From NCBI GenBank assembly GCA_902524655.1, contig CABZEG010000001.1, forward strand, positions 18,316-82,315: a stretch of DNA of 64,000 nucleotides, written 5' to 3'. The position numbers and the translations under genes are program-made. Under the pieces are notes generated by a model. It was not told the DNA's origin. It saw nothing but the letters and a program-made list of their open reading frames with translations, and did not search any database. How positions within the stretch are numbered: the first letter of the stretch is position 1; each line of letters begins with the position of its first letter. The DNA is from an uncultured Alphaproteobacteria bacterium. Lineage in GTDB: Bacteria; Pseudomonadota; Alphaproteobacteria; Rhodobacterales; Rhodobacteraceae. This document shows positions 41,424 through 51,670 of this stretch, in pieces.

Positions 41424-43544
41424 ATGTTTAATGAAATAAAGAAGACTATTGAGTGGGGACACGATAAGTTAACACTAGAAACTGGCAAGATCGCTAGACA
41501 AGCAGACTCGACTGTAATAGCAACATATGGTGAAACAGTAGTTATGGCTGCCGTTGTATACTCAAAGGAATCAAAGGCTGACCAAGATTTCTTTCCCTTA
41601 ACCGTTAATTATCAAGAAAAGTATTATGCTGCAGGGAAAATTCCAGGCGGGTTTTTCAAAAGAGAAGCTAGACCGACAGAAAAAGAAACTTTGACCAGTC
41701 GTTTGATCGATAGGCCGATACGACCATTATTTGTCGAGGGGTTTAAAAACGAAGTACAAGTGACATGTACGGTTCTTAGTCATGACCTGGAGAACGACCC
41801 CGATATAGTAGCAATGATAGCAGCCTCTGCGGCCTTAACACTTTCAGGAGCTCCTTTTCTTGGTCCAATCGGAGCTGCCAGAGTAGGTTTTGTTAATGAC
41901 TCTTATGTTCTCAATCCTTCAGTAGATGATATGGATAATTTAAAAGAAAACAATGAGCAAAGACTTGATCTTGTAGTTGCTGGAACCAAAGATGCAGTAA
42001 TGATGGTAGAATCCGAAGCTTACGAATTATCGGAAAAAGAAATGTTAGGGGCGGTTAAGTTCGGACATGAACAAATGGCATTAGTAATTGACATGATCAT
42101 TGATCTGGCAAAAGAGGCTGCAAACGAACCCTTTTCTTTTGAGTATCAGCTCAATGACAAATTATATAACAAGATATCCAAAGCGGGAGCCAAAGATCTA
42201 AAGAAAGCTTTTGAAATATCTGAAAAAAAAGAACGACAAGCTTCAGTGGCGTCAGCGATAGAAAAAATAAAAAGTTCCCTGTCTGATGACGAAAATGAAG
42301 GTAACGAAGTGAATGAACTCATAAAAAAACTAGAGTCTGAGGTTGTTAGAAACAATATTCTAGATAATGGTACTCGAATAGATGGTAGAGATTTAACAAC
42401 GGTTAGATCGATAGAGACGGAAACTCGTTTATTGCCACGAGCACACGGTTCCTCACTATTTACTAGGGGTGAAACTCAAGGGCTAGTAGTCACAACGCTG
42501 GGAGCCGGGGATTCTGAACAGATAATTGATGCCTTACATAAAGAAGGTAGGTTGAATTTTATGCTACACTATAACTTTCCACCATACTCAGTCGGAGAAT
42601 GCGGTCGAATGGCTGGCCCGGGCCGTAGAGAAATTGGCCACGGAAAACTTGCTTGGAGAGCCTTACAAGCAGTATTACCTTCGTCTGATGAGTTCCCTTA
42701 TACTGTACGAGTCGTATCAGAAATTACTGAGTCCAATGGATCTTCTTCAATGGCAACCGTTTGTGGATCATCTCTGTCAATGATGGATGCTGGGGTACCC
42801 CTTAAAGCACCCGTAGCTGGTGTCGCTATGGGATTAATACTAGAAGGAAAAAAGTTTGCTGTTCTAACAGACATTTTGGGGGATGAAGATCATCTTGGTG
42901 ACATGGACTTTAAAGTAGCTGGAACAGAGGCTGGGATAACGTCTTTGCAAATGGATATAAAAGTTGCTGGCATTACTCCTCAAATTATGGAAAAGGCTCT
43001 AGATCAAGCAAAGGAAGCTCGTTTGCATATATTGGGCGAAATGGCTAGATCTTTGTCGGCTCCATCTGAGTTTTCGAAATATGCACCTAAAATTGAGTCA
43101 CTAACTGTTCCAAGCGATAAAATTCGCGAAGTAATTGGAAGTGGAGGAAAAGTGATAAAAGAAATCGTCGAGGTTTCGGGCGCGAAAGTTGATATAAATG
43201 ATGAAGGATTAGTAAGAATAGCATCTCAAAACAAAGAGAGCCTAGATACAGCTAGAAAAATGATAAGTGAAATCGTTGAAGACCCTATTGTTGGTCAAGT
43301 CTATGAAGGAATAGTTGTGAAGCTTATGGACTTCGGTGCTTTTGTTAACTTCTATGGAAAACGAGACGGTCTTGTTCATGTAAGCCAAATATCGGTAGAA
43401 AGAGTAAACCACCCAAAAGATGTTTTGACTGAAGGACAGAATGTAAAAGTTAAGTTAATGGGTATTGATGACAGGGGTAAGAGCAAACTATCGATGAAAG
43501 TTATAGATCAAAGTACAGGAAAAGAAGTGGAGAAGGAAGCTTAG
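41424..43544 (+). CDS. pnp: Polynucleotide phosphorylase
   Basis: This 706-residue 3'-5' exoribonuclease/degradosome enzyme has a first RNase PH domain ([20 protein letters not shown]), a helical linker, a second catalytic RNase PH domain ([20 protein letters not shown], then [20 protein letters not shown] with catalytic Asp), KH ([20 protein letters not shown]) and S1 ([20 protein letters not shown]). Full length and intact. Confidence 0.97.
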   Translation: MFNEIKKTIEWGHDKLTLETGKIARQADSTVIATYGETVVMAAVVYSKESKADQDFFPLTVNYQEKYYAAGKIPGGFFKREARPTEKETLTSRLIDRPIRPLFVEGFKNEVQVTCTVLSHDLENDPDIVAMIAASAALTLSGAPFLGPIGAARVGFVNDSYVLNPSVDDMDNLKENNEQRLDLVVAGTKDAVMMVESEAYELSEKEMLGAVKFGHEQMALVIDMIIDLAKEAANEPFSFEYQLNDKLYNKISKAGAKDLKKAFEISEKKERQASVASAIEKIKSSLSDDENEGNEVNELIKKLESEVVRNNILDNGTRIDGRDLTTVRSIETETRLLPRAHGSSLFTRGETQGLVVTTLGAGDSEQIIDALHKEGRLNFMLHYNFPPYSVGECGRMAGPGRREIGHGKLAWRALQAVLPSSDEFPYTVRVVSEITESNGSSSMATVCGSSLSMMDAGVPLKAPVAGVAMGLILEGKKFAVLTDILGDEDHLGDMDFKVAGTEAGITSLQMDIKVAGITPQIMEKALDQAKEARLHILGEMARSLSAPSEFSKYAPKIESLTVPSDKIREVIGSGGKVIKEIVEVSGAKVDINDEGLVRIASQNKESLDTARKMISEIVEDPIVGQVYEGIVVKLMDFGAFVNFYGKRDGLVHVSQISVERVNHPKDVLTEGQNVKVKLMGIDDRGKSKLSMKVIDQSTGKEVEKEA

Positions 43545-43545
43545 A

Positions 43546-44583
43546 CTATATCCAACCTAGCAACTCATTTTTAATTATATTGAAAAACATATCAATATGG
43601 ATTTTTTCATCGTTAAGACATGGGATATATAAAAAGTTTTTTCCGCCAGCCTCAATAAAACTTTCTGAAATCTCGCCACATATCTCTTCTAACGTTTCAA
43701 CACAATCGGAAGAAAATGAAGGAGCTATGACCGCAATATTTTCCTTACCAGATTTAGCTAAATCTGCTACGAGATCAACGGTCGCTGGTCCTACCCACTT
43801 TTCGGGACCAAATTTAGATTGAAATGCTGTTGTTAATTCGTTCTCTTTCCATTTGAGCTTTTCCCTAATAAGCCTGGTTGTTTTTTGGCATTGACAGTGG
43901 TAAGGATCTCCATTCATTAAATATCTTTCGGGAACGCCATGATAAGATATCACCAGATGCTGAGGCTTTATTTTTGATTTTTTATAAGCTGTCGTTATGG
44001 ACGCTGAAATGGCATTGATAAAATTAATGTTATCAAAATATGGAGATACTGTTCTTACAGAAGGCTGCCAATTAAGACTCATTAGTGATCTAAATACTTG
44101 ATCATTAGCAGTAGCAGTTGTTGGAGCTGCATACTGTGGATAAAGTGGAAAAAAAAGAATTTTTGTACATCCCTTAGATACCATTTTTTTCACCACGCTG
44201 TCTGTAGAAGGATTTCCATATCTCATACAAAAATCTACTAAAACTTTATCACCATACACTTTATCGAACCTAGCTCTCAGTTTTTTTGTTTGAGCCTTTG
44301 TAATTGTCAGCAGTGGGCTTTCATCTTCTTCGTTATTCCAAATCTCTTTATACGCTTCACCAGAGGAGAATGGTCTTCTCAGCAAAATTAAGTTTAATAT
44401 CGGTTTCCATACCCAAGGAGAGTAATCAATTACTCTCCTATCAGAAAGAAATTCTTTAAGATATCTTCTCATAGACCAATAGTCTGTGGCATCAGGTGTG
44501 CCCAAATTACCAATAATTACTCCGACTTTTTGTTTTAAAATCTGAGGATGTTCTTTTGGAATATCGGACTTTTTTACATTCAT
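43546..44583 (-). CDS. hemH: Ferrochelatase
   Basis: This 345-residue enzyme inserts Fe2+ into protoporphyrin IX. GVIIGNLGTPDATDYWSMRR, MRYGNPSTDSVVKKM, LFFPLYPQYAAPTTATANDQ, VISYHGVPERYLMNGDPYHC with the conserved His, and DCVETLEEICGEISESF. With hemF at 33.5 kb it marks the aerobic haem branch. Convergent with pnp, 1 bp between stops. Confidence 0.96.
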   Translation of the reverse strand: MNVKKSDIPKEHPQILKQKVGVIIGNLGTPDATDYWSMRRYLKEFLSDRRVIDYSPWVWKPILNLILLRRPFSSGEAYKEIWNNEEDESPLLTITKAQTKKLRARFDKVYGDKVLVDFCMRYGNPSTDSVVKKMVSKGCTKILFFPLYPQYAAPTTATANDQVFRSLMSLNWQPSVRTVSPYFDNINFINAISASITTAYKKSKIKPQHLVISYHGVPERYLMNGDPYHCQCQKTTRLIREKLKWKENELTTAFQSKFGPEKWVGPATVDLVADLAKSGKENIAVIAPSFSSDCVETLEEICGEISESFIEAGGKNFLYIPCLNDEKIHIDMFFNIIKNELLGWI

Positions 44584-44652
44584 TTCAATTTCTTTCGATA
44601 CGGATTAACTAAGCTATACCTCATAAATATCAAATCATTTTCCATCTTTATT

Positions 44653-45390
44653 CTAATATTTCCTACCATATAGGAAAATTATTTCAAAAGTGGCACTTAT
44701 GGTAAAAGTGTCCTTTTTTGACTTTTTATCTGTAAAATTTTTAAAGTAAAATTTCTCAACCTCTTGAACTAGGTTTTTGGTCGTTAAACTTTTACGACGC
44801 TCAAGAATAGCGTTTGTCTCACCCATTTCTTTAATATCCAAAAACAAATCTAGTAACCTCTCATAATCGACCTTAATTACATCTCTATCGACTACACAGT
44901 TTTTGAGACCAACCTTTGTAGCCAAATTACCTACATCTCGTATTTCAGGTAATGGAGAAATTCTTGGGCTCGCTGCTCCAAATAATTTCATTTCGGCCTT
45001 CGAGAAAGAGTCTCTTAGTTCATTGAGCGTCTCCGAACCAAATAAGCAACACATAAAATGGCCTTCAGATTTTAAAAATTTAACTTTTTCAAAAAAATCG
45101 CTATATGGATCATTAGACCAATGTAGTTGCATTAGATTTGCATACAAATCAAGTGATTGAGTTTTAGTAGTATTGCGGCTAAATTCCGAGACGATTACTT
45201 TATTAATTTTGCTTAACTTTTTAAGGTCATTTTTTCTACATCCTTCGATCAGACCGCACTTCCAACCCTTAGGTAAATGTAAAATACGATTTTCAAGATC
45301 ACCAAATACTCTTTTTAAAAGAAAGCTTCTTGACCTTGATTCTCTTGATCTGATTTTATTCTCTTTAACTCGATTTATATCAAATAACAT
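44653..45390 (-). CDS. NDUFAF5/BioC-like methyltransferase homologue with degenerate SAM motif
   Basis: This 245-residue protein matches the alphaproteobacterial NDUFAF5-like family in its C-terminal two-thirds: LMQLHWSNDPYSDFFEKV, GHFMCCLFGSETLNELRDSF, FGAASPRISPLPEIRDVGNL and MGETNAILERRKSL. Family members act on complex I subunits or in biotin synthesis. The SAM motif I, normally a Gly-rich (D/N)LGCGRG, reads LIEGCRKNDL here and is degenerate, so catalysis is doubtful. Divergent from the MarR gene. Confidence 0.7.
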   Translation of the reverse strand: MLFDINRVKENKIRSRESRSRSFLLKRVFGDLENRILHLPKGWKCGLIEGCRKNDLKKLSKINKVIVSEFSRNTTKTQSLDLYANLMQLHWSNDPYSDFFEKVKFLKSEGHFMCCLFGSETLNELRDSFSKAEMKLFGAASPRISPLPEIRDVGNLATKVGLKNCVVDRDVIKVDYERLLDLFLDIKEMGETNAILERRKSLTTKNLVQEVEKFYFKNFTDKKSKKDTFTISATFEIIFLYGRKY

Positions 45391-45460
45391 TGATTGTTAG
45401 TCCGAAAATATTTTATGATGAAGTTACCAACGTTTTCTAAACAACCATTAGCGTGTTTTT

Positions 45461-45913
45461 ATGCTAGAATTCAACAATAAAGATGTGAATTTATTAATTC
45501 TACTTAGTGAGATAGCCACTATAGAACAATTAGCTCGAAACAAACTTGATAATGCTCTACCTAAGGATTTAAATATATCCAGCTTTTCTGTTTTAAATCA
45601 TTTTTTTGGCTCGAAAGCAGAAAAAACTCCCTTGCAATTGGCTAGAAGTTTTCATGTTACTAAAGGAGCTATGACCAATACATTAAACAAACTAGAAAAG
45701 CTAGGGTACATCCATGTTCGCCCTGACTGGAATGATGCCAGGAAAAAGCGTATTTCCATAAGTCAAAGTGGAATCGATGCTAGGAATTATGCTATGAAAT
45801 CCATAAAGCCTATATTAGATGAAATAATTCAAGGAACTGATCACTTAACCAAAAAAAGTTTATTAGGCGATTTAAGAAGCTTTCGAGAGTCAATCGAAAA
45901 AAATAGAGTTTAA
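45461..45913 (+). CDS. MarR-family transcriptional regulator
   Basis: This 150-residue winged-helix regulator has the MarR order: helical dimer part, NISSFSVLNHFFGSKAEKTP, TPLQLARSFHVTKGAMTNTL as the recognition helix, and wing VRPDWNDARKKRISISQSG. Ligand and targets are unknown. The downstream conserved gene starts 11 bp later and is likely co-transcribed. Confidence 0.9.
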   Translation: MLEFNNKDVNLLILLSEIATIEQLARNKLDNALPKDLNISSFSVLNHFFGSKAEKTPLQLARSFHVTKGAMTNTLNKLEKLGYIHVRPDWNDARKKRISISQSGIDARNYAMKSIKPILDEIIQGTDHLTKKSLLGDLRSFRESIEKNRV

Positions 45914-45924
45914 GAGGTGCCCTA

Positions 45925-46629
45925 TTGCTTATACTAATAATTGGAAGTGCCCCAGACGCTTTAGAAGCTCAGAATTTTAAGAGAGAGCTTTTTGGGGCGA
46001 TAGTAGCTATAAATAATGCTTGGAATATAAGAAATGATTGGGATTTTTGTATATTTCCTGATGACTTTCCAGAAAACAGAAGACCTAATAAAAATATGGA
46101 CAAAAGACTAATAAGTTCCAACCAATATGTCCAAATACAAAACAATTATGGAGGATTTGTTTATTCTGGTGGAACGATGTCTTTTACCGCCGGATATTGG
46201 GCTCTAGGATATTTCAAACCTAAAGCGATAGCATATATAGGTTGCGATATGATTTATGATGGGAAAGTTACGCATTTTTATGGAAGAGGTAAGCCAGACC
46301 CTCTTAGAAAAGACCCAACTTTAAAAAATTTAAAGGCCAAGTCTGCTCGCCTAGAAGCTATTGCTACATCTCAAGGTTGCGCAATTTTCAATCTTTCCAA
46401 AGGGACTAGCAGTAACTTGGTTTTTAGACGCAGTAGTTTAGAAAATATAACTAAAGACAGCTCACCAAGAGGTATTAACACTAAGTTACTAAAAAGAGCA
46501 CTCCAATGGGAAGAGAAATTAGGTTATTTTGTTGAAAATGGTAAATATTGGGAACATTTAGCTAAGTTTGATCAAGAAAAATTAGATATTTTGGATGAGC
46601 TCTGGAATAGAGTTATTGAACTAGATTAG
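45925..46629 (+). CDS. Conserved alphaproteobacterial protein of unknown function
   Basis: This 234-residue soluble protein begins LILIIGSAPDALEAQNF, a nucleotide-binding-like strand-loop. It contains VAINNAWNIRNDWDFCIFPDDF, GGFVYSGGTMSFTAGYWALG and AYIGCDMIYDGKVTHFYGRG. I recall near-identical architecture in Rhodobacteraceae hypothetical proteins; the fold might be related to glycosyltransferase or DUF115 proteins, unproven. The TTG start has AGAGGT about 6 bases upstream. Co-transcribed with the MarR gene. Confidence 0.68.
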   Translation: MLILIIGSAPDALEAQNFKRELFGAIVAINNAWNIRNDWDFCIFPDDFPENRRPNKNMDKRLISSNQYVQIQNNYGGFVYSGGTMSFTAGYWALGYFKPKAIAYIGCDMIYDGKVTHFYGRGKPDPLRKDPTLKNLKAKSARLEAIATSQGCAIFNLSKGTSSNLVFRRSSLENITKDSSPRGINTKLLKRALQWEEKLGYFVENGKYWEHLAKFDQEKLDILDELWNRVIELD

Positions 46630-46633
46630 AGTA

Positions 46634-47374
46634 TCATTTTGTAGCACAAACTGCGTAATTGACTGTAAAGTCGCTTTTTGATAGTTCCCATCCCCAAGAT
46701 ATAGGATTAAATACAAACCCTTTTGTATCTTTTACTTTTAGACCGGAATTAGAAAATAACTTTTTTAATTCATTTGGTTTGATAAATTTATTCCAATCGT
46801 GCGTTCCTTTAGGTAGCCACTGCATTACATATTCAGCACCCAGAATCGCGAAAAGGTAACTTTTAAAATTCTTATTTATTGTTGAACAAAACATTAGGCC
46901 ATCGCTATTAAGAAGATTTGAGCACATGTCTATGAAAAAACCTGGGTTTTCTACATGCTCAATCACTTCCATATTGAGAATCACATCAAATGCCGTATCC
47001 TCTCTTAAAAGGTCTTCCGCAGAGATATGGCGATATTTTATGTCAAGATTCATCTTTTTTGCATGCAACGATGCAACCTTAATATTTTTTTCCACTACAT
47101 CAATGCCAAGGACCTCTGCACCCATTCTGGCCATTGGCTCGCACAACAATCCGCCCCCACAACCTATGTCTAAAACTTTAACCCCCTTCAAAGGCTCTGT
47201 TTCGAGGACCATATTTTTTTGAAAATAAAGGGATAAGTGGTCTGTTATAAATTCTAATCTACATGGGTTCAACATATGAAGTGGTTTGAACTTACCCTCT
47301 GCATCCCACCACTCGTTTGCTAATTTCTCAAACTTTGCAACTTCTCCCGCATTAATCGATGATGTTCTTTTCAT
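46634..47374 (-). CDS. ubiG: Ubiquinone biosynthesis O-methyltransferase UbiG
   Basis: This 246-residue SAM enzyme performs both O-methylations of ubiquinone. KFEKLANEWWDAEGKFKPLH and MLNPCRLEFI at the N-terminus, VLDIGCGGGLLCEPMARMGA as SAM motif I, and FDVILNMEVIEHVENPGFFI. The start at 47374 has AGGAA properly spaced; in-frame sequence to 47539 lies across the divergent pip gene and is not coding. Confidence 0.95.
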   Translation of the reverse strand: MKRTSSINAGEVAKFEKLANEWWDAEGKFKPLHMLNPCRLEFITDHLSLYFQKNMVLETEPLKGVKVLDIGCGGGLLCEPMARMGAEVLGIDVVEKNIKVASLHAKKMNLDIKYRHISAEDLLREDTAFDVILNMEVIEHVENPGFFIDMCSNLLNSDGLMFCSTINKNFKSYLFAILGAEYVMQWLPKGTHDWNKFIKPNELKKLFSNSGLKVKDTKGFVFNPISWGWELSKSDFTVNYAVCATK

Positions 47375-47435
47375 TGAATTGTTCCTATACACATGACATA
47401 CTAAACATATATATTTTTTTTTTTTAGTCTCAAGA

Positions 47436-48413
47436 ATGCCTGAACAAAATATTTCCCGTCCCAACAAACAAAGAGCCCATTTGTTTCCCGAAATCAGTCC
47501 ATTCAGGAAAAACTTTCTTGATTGTGGTGACGGACACAAAGTATACTACGAAGAGTGTGGCAACCCTAACGGGATACCTGTTTTAGTTGTACATGGAGGA
47601 CCAGGTGGTGGGTGTAGTCCCACAATGAGAAGATTCTTTGATCCTGATGCTTACTATATAATTCTTTTTGACCAAAGGGGTTGTGGAAGATCCAAACCAT
47701 ATGCCTCAGTGGAGAATAATACCACATGGCATCTTGTATCAGACATGGAAGCTATAAGAATAAAGCTTGGCATAAATAAATTGGTTTTGTTTGGAGGCAG
47801 CTGGGGAGCTGCGTTATCACTAATTTATGCTCAAACATATCCTGAAATGGTCAGCAAAATGATCCTTAGGGGAGTGTTTACTATGACCCAGTCAGAGTTA
47901 GATTGGTTTTACAAAGAGGGAGGAGCAAGTATGTTTTGGCCTGAGGCATGGAGAGCTTTTAGGGATATGCTACCTCCAAAAGAGCAAAAGAATATCATAA
48001 GCGGATATCACTCAAGATTATTTGGATCATCTCCCACAGAACAAGGTCGGTTTGCAAGAGCTTGGACAGCTTGGGAAAATGCACTTGCTAATCTCGAAAG
48101 CCCAGGGTTTGGATCTAGCCCCTCAACCGATTACGCAAGAGCTTTTGCAAGGATTGAAAATCATTATTTCAAAAACCAAGGCTTTTTGGGTAAATCTCAG
48201 AAAATCAAAGATAATATGCATAAGATACTGGATATACCATCAATAATTGTCCAAGGAAGATACGACATGATTTGTCCACCTGGAACAGCAGAACTTCTCC
48301 ACAGATTATGGCCAAACTCAAATTTAGTTATGGTGTCGAGAGCCGGTCATGCAATGTCAGAGTCAGGTATCACAGAAGCCTTAGTAAGAGCAACCGAACA
48401 ATTTAAAAACTAA
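47436..48413 (+). CDS. pip: Proline iminopeptidase
   Basis: This 325-residue alpha/beta-hydrolase of family S33 releases N-terminal proline. VLVVHGGPGGGCSPTMRRFF (oxyanion HGGPG), FDQRGCGRSKPYA, GGSWGAALSLIYAQTYPE with the nucleophile Ser, WTAWENALANLE, GRYDMICPP with Asp and SRAGHAMSESG with His complete the triad. No signal peptide. Divergent from ubiG. Confidence 0.93.
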   Translation: MPEQNISRPNKQRAHLFPEISPFRKNFLDCGDGHKVYYEECGNPNGIPVLVVHGGPGGGCSPTMRRFFDPDAYYIILFDQRGCGRSKPYASVENNTTWHLVSDMEAIRIKLGINKLVLFGGSWGAALSLIYAQTYPEMVSKMILRGVFTMTQSELDWFYKEGGASMFWPEAWRAFRDMLPPKEQKNIISGYHSRLFGSSPTEQGRFARAWTAWENALANLESPGFGSSPSTDYARAFARIENHYFKNQGFLGKSQKIKDNMHKILDIPSIIVQGRYDMICPPGTAELLHRLWPNSNLVMVSRAGHAMSESGITEALVRATEQFKN

Positions 48414-48414
48414 A

Positions 48415-49005
48415 TCAACTCAGCTTTTTAATAAAAGTTTCGAAAGAAGAATAAGTATTCATTCTGGTCTTTTTGAAAGTCAAAATTGTCATTACAGCGA
48501 CCTTGTTGTCTACCAAAAAAAAATATTTTCTGACATGCTCTGGTCTTTTAGATGAACTCAATATTTGAAAATTTACATAAAAATATTTATCTTTTATGTT
48601 CTTTTCACCATAAATTAGCTTTTTATTACTTGGACCAATTAAAAATTTTTTCAACTCTAAGTTTTCGGCGATCTCAGATAGATATTCTTTCTTAGAAATT
48701 TTTCTTGGAATTTCCGATTGCGTGAATGTAATCTTGACTATTGTGTCAACTGGTCTGCGGCTATAATAAGGATTTTCAACATTATTTACCGCTATACAAT
48801 TTGTGATAACTAAGGTTCTTTGCAAACTATTCGAGCTATTTGCGCTTTTATCAAGGCAAAAGCCATTTGGCAACTTATGTTTTACCTTAGTCTGACCTGA
48901 TGACACTGAAATTGAATTGGTCAATGGTCCCGATCCCATCGATATACAACTACTTAAGAACAGGCAGAGATAAATTGCTCTGAATGTTTTCTTAAATTTT
49001 CTCAA
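48415..49005 (-). CDS. Probable lipoprotein of unknown function
   Basis: This 196-residue protein has a basic N-terminus, a hydrophobic stretch and a lipobox (LFLSSCISMG) that would put the acylated Cys at about residue 20. The mature domain contains LPNGFCLDKS and a later TNCIAV Cys, perhaps a disulphide, and reads as an alpha/beta fold. No named family recognised. Convergent with pip. Confidence 0.7.
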   Translation of the reverse strand: MRKFKKTFRAIYLCLFLSSCISMGSGPLTNSISVSSGQTKVKHKLPNGFCLDKSANSSNSLQRTLVITNCIAVNNVENPYYSRRPVDTIVKITFTQSEIPRKISKKEYLSEIAENLELKKFLIGPSNKKLIYGEKNIKDKYFYVNFQILSSSKRPEHVRKYFFLVDNKVAVMTILTFKKTRMNTYSSFETFIKKLS

Positions 49006-49142
49006 GCCTAAATCTCCAAATTAAATTTCAAAGTTTACCTGTTATTTTTCAAAGAGAAAACTGTTGGTTTATTTTTACTTTGTATAATGTTATTTTTTAG
49101 TTTAGCTATAAACTTAACACATTTGTAGACAGGTTATATAAG

Positions 49143-50048
49143 ATGAATTGGATCTCCAACTTTGTTAGACCAAAAATCAATGCGATATTCTCACGTAAAG
49201 GCAGTTCTGAGACATTATGGGTAAAATGTGAAAGCTGTAACTCTATGATTTTTCATAAAGAGTTTAGCCAGAACCTAAACGTGTGTCCAAATTGTAATCA
49301 CCACATGTACATGTCTCCAAAAGATCGTTTCATATCTATATTTGATGACGGGGTATACTCTACAATAGATTACGATTCTCCGGAACAAGATCCTTTGCGT
49401 TTTAAAGATACAAAAAAATATACTGATAGAATAAAAGATGCACAAAAAAGTACGGGAGAGAAAGAGGCAATTTCAATATCTGAGGGTCATTTAGGAGGCA
49501 TGAAGACTATAATAGCATGCCAAGACTTTAAGTTTATGGGAGGCTCAATGGGAATGGCAGTTGGAAATGCGATCTTGGAGGGAGTGAAAAAAGCAATTAA
49601 AGGTAAATCTCCATTTATTTTGTTTGCTGCTGCCGGGGGTGCCAGAATGCAAGAAAGTGTTTTATCGCTAATCCAAATGCCTAGAACGACTGTGGCAATT
49701 GAAATGTTAAGAGATGCAAAACTCCCATACATTGTTGTATTAACTAACCCAACGACGGGTGGGGTGACAGCGTCTTATGCAATGCTTGGCGATGTGCAAA
49801 TAGCCGAACCAAACGCGCTTATTTGCTTTGCGGGACCAAGGGTGATAGAGCAGACAATAAGGGAAAAGCTGCCAGAAGGATTTCAGAGATCAGAATATTT
49901 ATTAGATCATGGTATGCTTGATAAAGTAATATCAAGAAAGTTTCTAAGAGAGGAGCTGATAAAACTGATCTATCTATTAAAAAATCAACCCCCACCCATT
50001 AGAGGAAATATTACAGAACTTGATGAATCTAATGGACGAGATACTTAA
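49143..50048 (+). CDS. accD: Acetyl-CoA carboxylase carboxyltransferase subunit beta
   Basis: This 301-residue subunit transfers carboxyl from biotin to acetyl-CoA. The N-terminal zinc finger has CESC and CPNC, then MGGSMGMAVGNAILEGVKKA, FAAAGGARMQESVLSLIQMP and NPTTGGVTASYAMLGDVQIA. The normal partner AccA is elsewhere. It overlaps folC by 26 bp, the common accD-folC pairing. Confidence 0.96.
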   Translation: MNWISNFVRPKINAIFSRKGSSETLWVKCESCNSMIFHKEFSQNLNVCPNCNHHMYMSPKDRFISIFDDGVYSTIDYDSPEQDPLRFKDTKKYTDRIKDAQKSTGEKEAISISEGHLGGMKTIIACQDFKFMGGSMGMAVGNAILEGVKKAIKGKSPFILFAAAGGARMQESVLSLIQMPRTTVAIEMLRDAKLPYIVVLTNPTTGGVTASYAMLGDVQIAEPNALICFAGPRVIEQTIREKLPEGFQRSEYLLDHGMLDKVISRKFLREELIKLIYLLKNQPPPIRGNITELDESNGRDT

Positions 50049-51327
50049 AAGGCTAGAGTCTTTACACCCCAAAATAATTGATCTTAAATTAGACAGAGTA
50101 AAAAAACTTTTGAGGAAACTGGGCAACCCTGAAAGGTCATTGCCCCCTGTAATACATGTCGCTGGTACGAATGGAAAGGGTTCGACTATTGCCATGATTA
50201 AAGCTGGATTACAAAGGAGTGGGCTAAAAACACATATCTATACCTCACCTCATTTAGTCAACTTTAATGAGCGAATAGAGATAAGAGGAACGAGAATAAG
50301 CGAAGATGCATTGAAAGAAGTTCTTAGTGAGTGCGAAAAGATAAATAAGGCTGAGCCAATAACATTTTTTGAAATAACTACGTGTGCAGCTTTTCTCGCT
50401 TTTTCGAGAGCGCCTGCTGACTATACACTATTGGAAGTTGGGCTGGGTGGCGAGTTTGATGCCACAAATGTTATTCAAAATCCAGCAGTCTCGATTATAA
50501 CTCCTATATCATTTGATCATAGGGAGTATTTAGGAGACACAATTAAAAAGATTGCCGCTGCTAAAGCTGGCATAATCAAGAAAAATATTACAACCATCAT
50601 ATCAAAGCAATCTCCAGCTGTAAAAAAGATACTTCAAGCGAAATGTAAAGAAAATAAAAGTGACGCTATTTGGTCAGAAGACGAATTCACTGTATCTAGC
50701 CTAAGAAAATCAATTACTCATACACATAACAAAAAGTCCATTGAATTTCCATTTCCCAGTCTGATCGGAACACACCAAGTTACTAACGCAATGACTGCTA
50801 TTACCGCTCTTACTTATTTAAAAGTGCCTGAAAAACACATATTTGACGGTCTAAAATGTACTTACTGGCCGGGCCGGCTGCAAAAGATAAATAAAGGAAG
50901 CCTATATGAATTAGTTAAGAACTATAACACTAAGAATGAATTGTGGATCGACGGAGGTCATAATGAAGATGCTAGTGTTCAACTTAGAAAAAGTTTGGGT
51001 TTTATAAATAAAAAAAATATACATATCATTTTTGGTTCTCTCAGAAATAAAGATCATATTTCTTTCCTAAAGAATTTAGTAGACATAGCTTCGTCTTTAT
51101 GTGTAGTTGAAATTGAAAATCAATCCTCTCCACTCCTTAAAACAGTAGCTGTGTCTGATGCTAAAGAAATGGGTTGGAAAAAAATATACCCAGCGAACAA
51201 TATTAGAGATGCTCTAAAACATATATGCTCTAGCCGTGAGGGCACAGACCCACATGTATCAATACTGATTTGTGGGTCTTTATACTTGGCAGGACAAGCA
51301 TTGCAAGAAAATGGGATTTGTATTTAG
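50023..51327 (+). CDS. folC: Folylpolyglutamate / dihydrofolate synthase
   Basis: This 434-residue Mur-ligase-fold enzyme has [20 protein letters not shown] (P-loop), [50 protein letters not shown] and [11 protein letters not shown]. Starts at 50020 (TTG), 50023 or 50032 are all possible; the first ATG is given. It adds glutamates to folates. Its stop overlaps the convergent trxA by 4 bp. Confidence 0.93.
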   Translation: MNLMDEILKRLESLHPKIIDLKLDRVKKLLRKLGNPERSLPPVIHVAGTNGKGSTIAMIKAGLQRSGLKTHIYTSPHLVNFNERIEIRGTRISEDALKEVLSECEKINKAEPITFFEITTCAAFLAFSRAPADYTLLEVGLGGEFDATNVIQNPAVSIITPISFDHREYLGDTIKKIAAAKAGIIKKNITTIISKQSPAVKKILQAKCKENKSDAIWSEDEFTVSSLRKSITHTHNKKSIEFPFPSLIGTHQVTNAMTAITALTYLKVPEKHIFDGLKCTYWPGRLQKINKGSLYELVKNYNTKNELWIDGGHNEDASVQLRKSLGFINKKNIHIIFGSLRNKDHISFLKNLVDIASSLCVVEIENQSSPLLKTVAVSDAKEMGWKKIYPANNIRDALKHICSSREGTDPHVSILICGSLYLAGQALQENGICI

Positions 51328-51644
51328 GTGCTTTCGTCAATCCAGTTTTTTAATTCTGTCTTTGGTGCCGCTCCAATTTTAGATGAAATCATTTCTCCAT
51401 TTTTAAATATAAAAAGCGCTGGTATTCCTCTAACACCTAATTTGCCCGGGCTATTTGGGTTTTCATCAACATTTATTTTTGCGATCTTAATTTTTTCTCC
51501 ATATTCCTCAGACAATTCTTCAAGTGCTGGGCCTATTTGTTTACAGGGCCCACACCATTCTGCCCAAAAATCAATTACTACAGGAACCGAGCTATTTATA
51601 ACTTGCTCGTCAAAAGTTTCATCTGTTACTTCAAATGTTGCCAT
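51324..51644 (-). CDS. trxA: Thioredoxin
   Basis: This 106-residue classical thioredoxin has [20 protein letters not shown] with the redox WCGPC, the Asp of VIDFWA, and cis-Pro in [14 protein letters not shown]. Cytoplasmic disulphide reductant. AGGAGTAAAAC precedes the ATG. Confidence 0.97.
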   Translation of the reverse strand: MATFEVTDETFDEQVINSSVPVVIDFWAEWCGPCKQIGPALEELSEEYGEKIKIAKINVDENPNSPGKLGVRGIPALFIFKNGEMISSKIGAAPKTELKNWIDEST

Positions 51645-51670
51645 GTTTTACTCCTAGTCTTTGATGCTTT

